Origin: Drosophila pseudoobscura
Lineage: Eukaryota; Arthropoda; Insecta; Diptera; Drosophilidae
Assembly (NCBI RefSeq): GCF_009870125.1
Contig: NC_046683.1
Span: forward strand, 41,493,869-41,557,868
Direction of reading: 5' to 3'
Length of the DNA: 64,000 bases
The notes under the pieces are model-generated. The model did no database searches and was not told the DNA's origin. It saw only the letters and a list, made by a program, of their open reading frames with translations. Of the stretch, positions 28,701-40,700 are shown piece after piece (the stretch's first letter is position 1; each line of letters opens with the position of its first letter). A program made the translations under genes and the position numbers.

Positions 28701-31700
28701 TTCGACGAAACTACGTGATTGCGTATCGAATGGATTTTGAGATATTCGATATATTTCGTTCGAATATGATCAATCTCCGATGGAGTTTCGAGGCCTTTTA
28801 TATGCGGAATCAGTTTGATGTGAAGTACGAGTAATCACAAATCATTGTGAGGAACGGTTCGGAGCGGAACTCCGAATGCAGTAATAAATAAATCAAAGTT
28901 ATTGTGTGGACTCCGTTATGCATAAAGATATTCTCCCATTCGCTTCGTATGAGATCATTTCGACTACTTTTTGAGATTGAGGGAGATCTCTGCTGTTTCG
29001 CGTAATTTCCACACAAATATGGCTACGATGCATGCGATGGGGATACGACGGATTCATCGGCCATATATCAAGTTTGCATTAAAATTTTCAATGCGTGTGC
29101 GATGCCTACATATCCCCATACCCCCTACCAAAACCACATATGTACCCCTCTGCACACACGACAGCACTTGACAGCTGTCCATCGATCAAAACGAGATAGA
29201 AACAAAGACAAAAACGAAGTTATACGATTTTTCCCATGGCGCACAGTAGAGCCCCCGGATTGGTGCTTAGTATGCAGGCGGGGGCCCACGAAAGTGCTCC
29301 ACTTTCGGAGAACAGAACACATGGTAGAGGGGGTGGGCATTGACTGGCTGGGGGCATGTTTTATTCACCTGGGGCGATGTCATACCCAAAATAAGACGAA
29401 AAACAATTAACAGCAGAACCGAAAAATCGAAAACAAAATAGAAAAAAAAAACAAATACAAATAATACCGTCTACGACAGCGCAAGCATAAACATGTCTCG
29501 CTCGCTCTCGGCTCTGCGGCCGCCAGCGGAAGGTATATTAGCTAGAAGGTATGGCAGTTACAAAAATATTTACACTAATATATGTACATGTGTATATATG
29601 TATAAGCCTTTGATTCATATGATATTGTATGCGATATTTCACACTTATCAAAATCTAAAAGTGAAACAGCTGCCGCATAGAGGGACGCTCTTTGGGACTT
29701 TTGTACCCCTCTTACTTATAGTGCATTGCCGACGTCGACGTTAGCGTACACGTCAGCGACGCTTTGCCGTCGCTGCTGTGCTGCTGCTGCTGACACAATT
29801 CTCATTCGCAATTGGCAATGCTCTGGGCCGTCGGCACTGGATGACGGACGGACAGAGGCAATTAGGTCGCTTGCATATTAAAAGCCATCAAAATTGAAAC
29901 GAAATTGGTATAAAAATAACCACTGACGCCCCAAGTCAGAGATTGGTGGTGGGTGGGTGGGCTGTGCGATGTAGTGGGGTGGGGAGGTGTTCAAAGTGCA
30001 AAACAATTTCATAAATTGAACTGATTGCCGATGGCCGCCGCTCTCGGCCGCTCTCTCACTCACTTTCTACAGTACGCAGCCGCTCTGTCGTTATCTTTGC
30101 CACACTGCACAAAAACAAGGTCGAAATTGCATTTAAAAAATATCACCTATGCCAAAAATCGCCTGAGTTACGGGTATTGCATGTAAACTATGCTACATCC
30201 AACTCCAAGGTTTCTTTGGGGTCTTTTTGGCTGATATTTCGGAGAACTGTTGGAAAAATATTATATGATAGAAATATACCACAAAAATGAAATCAGAAAA
30301 TGAGGTGAAAAAAAGTATATGAATTTTTCTCAGTGTACCCTCTCTCTACTGCTCTCTCTATCCCTATCTGATCACTTTTCAATGCCAAAACGGTGCCCAC
30401 GCACCAAGAGACAACAACAGGTGGCGCTGTAGTGCCTTTATTTTGCTCTCTCACCATCGCCTGCTGATCTCTCTCTCTCGCGTTCTCCCCCCCTGTCTTG
30501 ATAGCCAGCTATCTACACTACGAAATTCTTAGGGCTTATCTCCATTGATATGCAATTGAAAGGTGGGGGAAAACAGTTAATCATGTGTTATTCGCAGCGT
30601 TTTGCACAATGGAATGACCTACTTGGAATTCTCCGCCCTCCACCCCCGGAAACTGTTGAAGAAGTTTCAGTTGTATTCACGTAGTATTACTTTAGCAGAT
30701 ATATGTATGTACATATGTACATACATAAATCTGGCATAGGAATGATGGGTCTGTCATGTGTATCAAAAGCTTCCTTGTTTCAATTAAGTTTTATTAAAAT
30801 AATTTTCATAACAAATTCTTGCCAAAAAACCGCGGGGAAAAATGACAACGCGCAGCGTTGACCTCCAAAGCTGACACGGCAGCAGAAAAAAAAAAACATT
30901 TAAATGAACGGCACAAATGAAATGAAACCAAAAAATAACAAAAACAACTAAATGAAACACAGAAAACTTTATAATAATTTATCAGCATTCGCACATCAAC
31001 AAAATCTCGCACGTCACGTCATCATCATCATCATCATCATCTGTCGCAGCAACAGCAGCAGCAGCAGAGAGAGACAGCGATCCATCCATTCCTCATCATT
31101 AGTGGAGGAGGGCGGCCTGCAGTCAGCGCCAGCGCCGGCGTCGACGCCAACAGGTTGCCGGGTGCCGCCGCTGCAGAGGTGCGAAGACTGCTGCTGCTGC
31201 TGCTGTTGTCGTCGTCGTCGTCGTCGGCTTCAACTGGTTATCATGGGCGCTTTTAGAAATTACGTCATTCGTGGAGTGCTGTTGGGGCCCGAGAGCCGAA
31301 CCGAACCTGAGCCGAGGTCGGGGCTGGCTCTACAGGTCTAGACAGAGTCGTCGGTTGGCGTACAATGTGTATTTAGAATAAGGTGAGAAAGCTACTGAAG
31401 CGCTCTCACGCTAGTCGACTAGTCGGCGAGACAGATGGAGTGGCCATCACAATAGACATCTCAAAGAGCTGCTAGTCCTCACCTCCATGTAAATACACCC
31501 TGGGCGGCTCTGACTCTGACGACGACCAGTTCTTGCAGAAAAGTTTTTTCAGACACGCACATGCACACGCACACACACACAGAGAATTGCATTTATGCTT
31601 TTTTTTTTTCTTTGTCAATACCATCTATTGGCTGAGAGAAATGAGTGAAAGCGGGTCCAGCCAGCGCCATCTGTTGTGCCATTTGGTCTTTGTGTAGCGA

Positions 31701-34700
31701 AAAAAAATAATAATAAATTTACGGTTTTTGTGGCCAAATGGTAATGATTGAACCAAAAAGAAACCACTCGGCCATCAATCATTGGAATTGTACGGATATG
31801 ATGACCGGCTATTGGGTAGATTTCACTACTATCCATAGATAGATATGGTGGGAAATACGAGTACAGCAATAGATACTAATCGTACGAATATTCCCATACA
31901 ATCGTAAGGTTAGTAAAGAGCATTTTTGATTCGTAATTCATAACCATCTGTTGGCTGGAAACTCATACATATGTATATACACTCTGGATCCATTCTAAAA
32001 TGCGCTGCTATATCAGAATATTTATGCATAATGCAATAAAATTTTGCTAATTTACAACTACAATCCTACAAACCTTCAAAAGTCTCGGAAACCCATCCCA
32101 TTGCCAACTTAAATAATGAAAGTTTGAAACGAGCTCAGGAAGTTCTTCCTGAATTAGGCACTCCCTCTCTCTCGCTCTGTTGATCGAGAACGGTGTCATT
32201 ATTGTTAATACAAATGTTAATGTTACTTGACATGTTTTTCCGCTGAACAGTTCGGTGTGGTGATATCACCATCGCTCGCTTCAACTTCAGTAAATTTGTT
32301 TGCCAACAACATTTGATGATTGCTGGTCGTTCCTGTTCCCCTGCCGCCTATCATCATCCACCTTTCTAGATTGTTTTTTAAAAAATAGTAATGATGTATT
32401 TATGATTTAATCGTACTTATGTACATATGTATGTATGTGCATGCCTATGTGCTCGCTTGGGGCTCTTGTTGTGCTGACCCACTGCTTATCGGTCAGTGTT
32501 TCGTTCGATGTATTCGGGTTTTCAGCAGTTTATTTTTAAGCTAAGGTGTCAGTCCATCGATCCACCGATCCACCGATACCCATACCGATACGATTTACGG
32601 TCCCATTCCGATACGCAAGCTCATAATCAAAAAATTTAGCAGACTTAGATCCGGTTGTATTTCATGGTATTTTGGATGATGATCTTTTTAGCTATTTAAT
32701 CATGAATCGAAATCCCATTCCAGTCCTGAGTTTTCTCAGCTTTCAGTCTTGCAGAATATAATCCCTTGTTTCTATTCCTGAAGTTAATTCAGATCAAGCG
32801 ATTATCATTAATGAAATCTATTTGGAGTTTAGATTTCTTCCAAATCTTTCAGATTGCTCAGAGATTTAGCAAAACATGTCTTGTGCATAGCGAGGGCCAT
32901 AGATGCACGCCGATAAGGGTGGTTTTTGCTTACGTTCTTTAAAAATATATTCGATGGAGTGTCGATTCGATTCGTCTAGAGTTCCACCATATTTGCACAT
33001 TGCATGGTTTCCCGTGAAAGAATTGAAATGGAATCCGTTAACAAATAGGGGGCGGAATCTCTTTATCATTTCTTGGGAATCGAACACGAAACGAAACAGC
33101 ATTGAGTCGATTTCTATATGGCTATATGGCACTGGTTGCTGACTCAGTTCTGGCTGGACTGTGTGTTGGCTGGCCGGCTAATTGGAGGGGGGCGATTGGG
33201 GGAGGAGCACTGCGGCGAACTGCCGTCTCTGGGGGGGCCCCATAAAAGGCGTGCTAGTCGCAGCTTGGAATGGCGAGCGACTTTGAGCACGCGTGGGCTT
33301 TGCACTCCACTCCATTCCACTCCAATCCACTGCGATTCCACTTCACCTCATCTCTACACTCCACTCGATTCAACTTGAGCTGGGGGTCTAATTGGCTCAA
33401 GGACAGAGGCACTGTATTTGTGTTTTGTGAGATCTGTTTGGGATACTTACACTTTTATTATGGTTGTTTCCCTTTTTGCAGTGGCAGCAGTCCGAGGACA
33501 GCGAACGCAAGAAGCAGATCCGATCGCATCTCTACAAACTGCGAGAGTCGCGTCTCTGCAATCTCTACAGGCACGAAGCGGACCCAATGGCGGAGCCCCA
33601 GGGAAACGGTAATGGTAATGGAACGTCGTCGCTGACTGGATTCGGGGCCAAGGATCCCCTGGCCACAAGCCACGGAGACGCGCTGCTGGACCAGAATTTC
33701 CAGAGCCTCAAGTCCAAGGAGGTGCGCGACTCGATGAGCCCCACCCATGAGCTCAAGTTCCATTCAATGACCCTCACGCAGCCGAGCAGCACGGGCTGGG
33801 ATGTGCAGACCTCCTCGGAGGTCAGTCCCGATGGCAGGGCCTTCCGCACGGAAACTCTGGCCAAGACAGATGGTAAGTCCTGACAACCGTTCTGTTCTCT
33901 CTGTCTGAGCATCAAACCTAACCCAGTCCCTTGTCAGATAGATGTATATGTGTGTCTAACTCTGTTCCACCTCTCTCTCTGTTTGTACGTATGTCCATCT
34001 CCTGCCATGTCCTGCCTCTATGCTGAATCTGCAATCATGGTGCTGGGCTCCAGGCATTGAGAAGCTCAATGGTGGCGGCCTGGCCGAGTTCAAGGGAAGG
34101 AACGAGCAGAGCTCGAGTGCCTCGCACCAGGGGGATGACCAGAACTACGTGAAGAAGGCCTCGGAGAGCACCAACACCCAGCTGCAGGAAAAGGTGGTGT
34201 TCGGCGATGAGAATAGCGGACGCACCGAGATGAAGGTGAGCTCCACCTCCACCTCGTCCTCGTCCACCAAGAAGGTGGTGTCATCATCCTCCTCGAAGGT
34301 GGACTTCGGGGATGAGCCCGCCCAGCCGCGTTACCTGATGGATGACCAGGAGAAGGTGTACCAGCAGCAACATCAGCAGCAGCAACAGCGTGAGCAGCGC
34401 GAGTGGGAGGAGCAATGCCGCATCCAGGAGAAACGCGTCCAGGAGCAACGCATCCTGGAGCAACGCATCCTCCAGGAGCAACAGCAGCGCCAACAGCAGG
34501 AGGAGCGCTACTCGGAGAGTCGCGAACAGAGCAACAGCACCAGAAACGTCCAGACCCAGCAGCACTACGAGGAGAACAAGCGGTATGTGGACATGGACAA
34601 GGCCTCGCCCGAGTATCAGCGCCACGTCCAACATTTGATGTCCCAGCCCGGCGAGATCATCTCCAATACGGTGGAGTACCCCAAGCCCAATGTAAAGATG

Positions 34701-37700
34701 ATCACCACGGTGAAGCGCCTGCCCGATGGCACCATTGTCAAGAACAAGCGCTACGAGACCGAACAGGTAAATCCACAAACTCAGCGCCAAACTCAGAGCC
34801 AGACTCAGACCCAGACCCAGAGCCAGACCCAGCGACGTACCCAGGATGTGCATGACAGCCATATCCGTAATCAGAGCCAGAACCAAAGCCAGCCTCGGGA
34901 TGTGGTGGACAATGCAGAGCCACTGGGACGTCGTCCTGGGCAACAACAACAGCCGGTGGATCAAGAGCAGCTGACTCAGTCGCAGAGCTTCTCCTCTGTG
35001 AAGAAATCGAGTCGCCGCTTCTCCACGGAAACCACCTCGGAGACCGTCGAGGAGTTTGATGATCGCGGACAACCCATCACCAGCTCTCCCGCAGTCCGTC
35101 CCACTGCTCAGTCTCCGCGCCAGCCGGCGGCTCCTCCAACTAGTGACTTCTCCACTCACGGATTCCCCTCGGTGCGTCCAAACAAGCCCACGCAGGAGTT
35201 CTCCAGCCAGAGGCCCTCGAAAGAGGAGGAGGAGGTGGTGGTGGTCAAGTCGGAGAAGAGCCGCAATGTCAAGCAGAGCACCAGCTCTCAGCGCACCATC
35301 GAAACGGAGATTGTGGGAGATGATCAGCATCAGCCCCATCATCGTCCGCAAAGTCAGCCCCAGATAGCAGCCCCTACTCCCAGCTGGGAGCAGCCGGCAA
35401 GTCCCAGGCGTCAGCCTGTGGATGACTACAGCACCCATGGCTTCCCCTCGGTGCGCTCCCGACCAGATCAGCCGGATGGTGAGGTGATTGTCACGTCGAA
35501 GTCGGTGAGCCGCAACCAGAGCGCCAGCCACAAGTCGCAGACGGAGCGCATCATCGAGACGCAGGTGGATCAGGACTATCCAAAGGCCCCCCACAGCCAC
35601 ACCCACACCCACTCCATTACTACCCACTCGCATTCACCCCAATCTACTGGCCAACCGGCCAGTCCACGCCGAACCCATCCGAGCACCCATGGCTTCCCCT
35701 CGGCCCGATCTCCCACACGGCCCACGCCCGACTCTGCAGCGCGTCGCCCCGCCGCAGGCGCTCGTCCTGGAACTAGACCTGGAAACGCCCCGAACAGCTC
35801 GGACACCACGACCACAACCACGACCGTAACGCGTCGCCAGCTGCAGAAGGAGCGCGAAGTGGACGCCGCCCATCGGGCTTTCGCAGCATCGCTGCGCAGC
35901 AGTTCGCCGGCGGATAGCACCACTTCGGTGGGATCGCACCACCATCAGACGCCACGTTCGAGCATCTCCTCGACCCGCACCTACCGCCGAGAGGGGCGCG
36001 AGGGCTCGCATGACAGCCAGGCGCCCTCGGAGTCGAGTCGCATTAGCACCACAACGGTGACAAGGCAGACGGCGGGTGGATCAGCACCAGCCACTCCCAA
36101 GACTGTGGCCAAAACGCCGCCGCCGCAGCAACAGGTGGTTAAGCAGCAGCAGGTTACTACCAAGACGATCAGCAACGAACCCAAGTCGCCCACTCAAAAG
36201 GCGGCAACGACCACTGTAACGACCACGACAACCAGCACCACCAAGACAGGTGGTGGTGGCGGTCCATCCTCTCCGACAGCAGCAGTAGCCCCACCATCTC
36301 CGACTCCAGCAGCAGCTCCAGCCAGTCCCGCTCCAGTTCCAGGTACGAAATAAAGAAAAACAAAATAAAATGAAAATCTCAGATAAAGAAAAAAGAAAAA
36401 AAAAAATATAAAAAGTAATCAAGATGAATCTATATACTTACTATATATACTCCTATATCGGAAAAACTATGAAAAACTATGTATATGAATGTACTATCCT
36501 TCAGATAACAAGCTATCACAGTATACGTATACTACCACTAAGCCTGGCGACATATTCTCTCTGCCACCAACTCCAACTCCAACTACTCCTCCTACTATTA
36601 ACAACGAACCAACAACACTAACCACCAATAAAGACAACACCACAGCCACAGCAGCCACAGCAGGCAGTGGCACAGGCACCACTACAACCACCACAGCAAT
36701 CCCTACAGCAACAAGAACCATCTTAAGCGACAGCCAAGAACAAGAACCCATCCGAAAGGTAAAGGTGATCGCAAACGAAGCGCATGAAACGGTGGCAGTG
36801 GCGGTGGCAGAACCGCCTTGTGTGAAGCGTCTATACTATCAGCTGGGACCCGAAACCCTCAGCGAGGGGGAACCCGTGCCCCGTCCCTCAGAGAGCGTTG
36901 GTAAGGCATCTCCCGAATAAACGTTAAAGATATTGAACAACCCCCAAAGCAACCAGCAACCAATCTTTTTGTAAATGCCTATGCTCATTATTTTCTTTTT
37001 GTTTTCTTTCGAAACTGTTTTTGCAAATAAATATAATACCGAAAAAACAAATGCAATGTTTGAAATGTTCAATGTCTTGACCCCCAACGTGCACCATACA
37101 CACACACACACACACGCGCCACACGAACACATAAGCCATAAAGAGAGGCGTCCGTCTCTCCTGAAGGACGATTAACAACAAACAACAGCCTGTAGCGCAA
37201 AACTCTTCTCTAACTCTTCCACTAATGGGCCGAAAAGGGTCTTTGCCTGTCTATACAAAAATCTGTGCCTGTTTTGTCGCCTGCCGCCTAACCCCCGTAG
37301 CCGTAGCGCGTAGAGAGCATCCTAACCCGTAGTAGCAGCCGCAACCCGTAGTCGTAACTAATCCATTAACTGGGAAAAAGCCACAAAACACACCAAAAAC
37401 CCCAAACCCCAAGCACAGTAGTAGATCTACGATCTATGGCCCACCTGTCTCCCCTCGAAAACCCGCTGATGACCTGCTCCCGTTGATGTCTACTCCCCGC
37501 AGCCACCAAGCAGAAAGCGCCACCCAAGATGCGAAACCAGCCGAACCACAATCGAAACTACGACGATGATCAGAATGAGCCCGAACATGAACCCAAACCC
37601 CTTGCCAGTTCCAGGGGCAGTTCGAAGTCGCCGAGCGTCGAACGCCGACCGGTCTTCAGGGAAACCACATTCGAGGGCAGACGTGTCTCCCAGCCAGAGG

Positions 37701-40700
37701 AGGATGTCCTGCTCATTGAGGAGCAGATCCTTATCGATGAGACCTTGATTCAGTCACAGCCCAAGCCCAAGCCCAACCAAAGCAGCCCCGAGCCGAGATT
37801 TCCCAGATCCAGGACTCAGAGTCCCGAGAAACCGCGGGTTTCTCCACGACAGAGCCCCGAAAAACAGCCGCAGCACCCGCTGTCAGGAACTCGTCGTCCA
37901 AGCGCCGAGAAACAGCTGCCGGCCAAGGAGAGCCCGCAGAAACCAGCGGCGGCGACAACGGCGCCACGGCAGGGCAGTCCCGAGAAGCAGCTGCCCAGCA
38001 AGTATCCGACTCCCACTACCATGGGGCGTCCCAAAAGCCCTGAGAAAGCGGAGCTGGAGAGGGCTCAGAGTCCAGAGAAAGAGCCTGGATTGCCTAGAAG
38101 ATCTTTCCAGTTGCCCAAAGAGAGCAGCCCCTCCCAGAAAACAGCACCCGAATGGCAGAGTCTGCCAAAGGCTCAGACTCCCTCAGAGCCGGGACTGCCA
38201 ACAAGTCCTCAGAGGGCCCAGAGTCCAGGGAAGGAACCAGCTTTCTCCAGGGGATCACCCCGACAGAGTCCCGAAAAGGAGAGCCCGAGTCCCAGGTCTC
38301 TAACCCCAACCAATCCATCAATTCAGCAGAAACGAGAGGAGGATCTCTTCCGCAGCACGATCACTACCACTCAGACACGAAAAACGAAGAAGAATCTTAA
38401 CGATGAATTTCTAACGAACGAACGCCAGAGCCAGCCCCAAAACGAAAAGGAAACCCAACCGCAACAGCTACCGCAAACACAACCCGAAGAAGCCATAGAA
38501 AGTCCAGATGGTGGTTTATTCTCCAAAGGAGGCGACTCCGAGCCCGAGCCAGTGGAGGAGGGAGCGGCACCTACTTATCGCAAAAAGGGTTTGAGCCGTC
38601 GCGAGACTTTCGAGGATCGTTGTCGCAAGATCCTGGGCATGGAGGAGGATGGGGATACCCAGGGAAGCTACATAACGCGACCCAACGATGATGATGGTGA
38701 TGATGATGATGATGATGATGCAGATCAGAATCAGGAAGAGGAGGATGAGCAGAAGATAAGGCAAACGACCACAACAAAGACGGAGACCATTGAGGTAAAG
38801 ATCGAAGACTGCCTCGATGACGATGATGATGATAATGATCAGCCTTCGCGTCGTGTCACCGAGACCTTTGTGGTGCGCACCCAGCCGAAAATCAAGGTGG
38901 AGGAGGTCCAGCCGCAGCAAGAGCTCAGTGAGCTCTTTGTGGATGTGGAGGAGCCCTCAAAGGAGGAGGAGGATCTGCCCAGGAATCCCAAAGGGGACGC
39001 CGAGACCATCAATGTGAATGAGGAGACGACGATTTTTATTACCAAGCGACCCTCAAAATCACCCTCGCCTTTGCCCAAGACTACCCTGAAATCCGCCTCC
39101 AAATCTCCATCGCCTTCTCCTTCGCCATCTTCGATTCCCATTTTCGAGCCAGAACCAGAGACGACGAGCTTCATCACCGAGAAGACCATTGATTGCCAGA
39201 GTAAGACCATCAAAAAGTCACTACCAGAAGGAGGCTGCACCACCAAGAAGTCTCCCCTCAAGAAAGTGGAACCCCAAGAGGAGCTACCCAAGAAACGGCC
39301 AAGTGTAACGACGAACACAAAAACCGAAACCGAACGTCGCAATTCACGCACCTCCTCCTCCAAGCAGGCACCCAACCCACACCCAAAGGCTACCGCTCCG
39401 AAGAGTCCCAGAAAGGAGTCCCTGACGGGTCGAAAGCCGGAGACACGCACCAACACCACCACTACCACTACGACGAAAACAGGACGAAAGCCCAGCGATG
39501 CCAGTCCCAGTCCCAGTGCCAGCACATCACCATCAATCAAGGATCGCCTGCGCTCTTCGCCACGTAAGCAGCAGCCCCAGTCCCAACCCCAGAGCCAGAA
39601 CAAGACACCAATAAAAGTGGATCATGTGGATGGGGACACCACTACCTCCCCAGATGTGAGTCCAACGCGGGGAGAGCGTCGTCGGTCGAGTAACATTTCC
39701 GTGCACACGGAGATCATCATTGATCACACGGCCCCGAAGTCGCCCCGGACCGAGCGTAGGCCCCAGCTGATAGCCGCCTTGAGCCCTGCCGCCGCAAGGA
39801 AGTTGCCTGTGACCGAGCGCAAGGATTCGGCGCCCGTGCCACGGGTGACGCGACGCGATAAGGCCGACAAGGTGATGCGCTCCACTAGTGAGAACATCAT
39901 CAAGGTGGTCAACGGGCAGAAGAACCCCATCGCGAAGAACCCATCCAAGCAGCAGCCCGAGATGAGCAGCCTGAGGCCCGTGGAACGTGGCAGCCGACCC
40001 AGCAAGTGCTTCACCACCAAGACCATCAATCTGAGCGAACAGCTGCTGGTCAATAGCGAAGACATGATCATCGACATCCAGCAGGCAAAGAGCTCCAGGG
40101 AACCGTCGCCGGATCGCATCGTACCCACGCCGGTGAACGCCGCGATGGACAAGGACACGGGCAAGCCGCGTTATCCCGATGTGGTCCAGGAGCCGGACGA
40201 TGAGCCGCGCAAGAAGCCGCAGGTTACCAACATACCCATCTTCGAGGAGGCGGCCAATGCCTATGTTGGCTGTCAGATCTCGGAGCTGCGCAACTCCAAT
40301 GGCCTGGACGATGACATACTCGACAATCCCATGGTAGAGGCGCCCCAGAGTCTGGACTATCCCACAACCAGCAGCCCCGGCACCAGTACCGACCAGTCCC
40401 ATCCCGTGGAGCCTGTACAGCCGCAGGACACCGACGAGTGCCTGCTTAGCGTCCACGAGAAGGTTTCTCGCTTCACCCACTCCGCCGAACAGGTGAAGCA
40501 GCCACGCAGCTCTGTCCCCTTTAGCCGGGAGTTCGACGAGAATGCCAAGATACCCGAGAACGATGAGTGCCTGCTGAGCATCAATCAGAAGGTGGACAAG
40601 TTCCTACGCACCGCCGAGAATATCACCAGGCAGCCGCTCACGCCTACCCCCAGTCGGGAGATGGAGCGCCCGCGCCCCAGCTTCGAGGAGATCGATGAGG

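Larger units (their letters stand above)
22815..33481 (+). other. 10.7-kb intron of the smoothelin-like gene
   Basis: The intron splits the first smoothelin module after Met-19. It carries a nested antisense gene (25870-26193), GC-rich islands that could hold alternative promoters or first exons (23900-25100 with TATATAA at 24904; 26530-27290 ending in GAG/GTAATT; 30950-31381 ending in AAG/GTGAGA), trinucleotide runs (ACG at 23397-23415, ATC at 31020-31040, CTG and CGT at 31190-31225) and AT-rich regions. No other coding exon was confirmed. Confidence 0.6.

Noticed and set aside
34284-35633. 449-residue antisense open frame, and similar long antisense frames opposite the smoothelin-like exons
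   Set aside because: These are leucine/histidine-rich mirror frames of Ser/Gln/Pro-rich coding sequence; the sense frame has splice and domain support.
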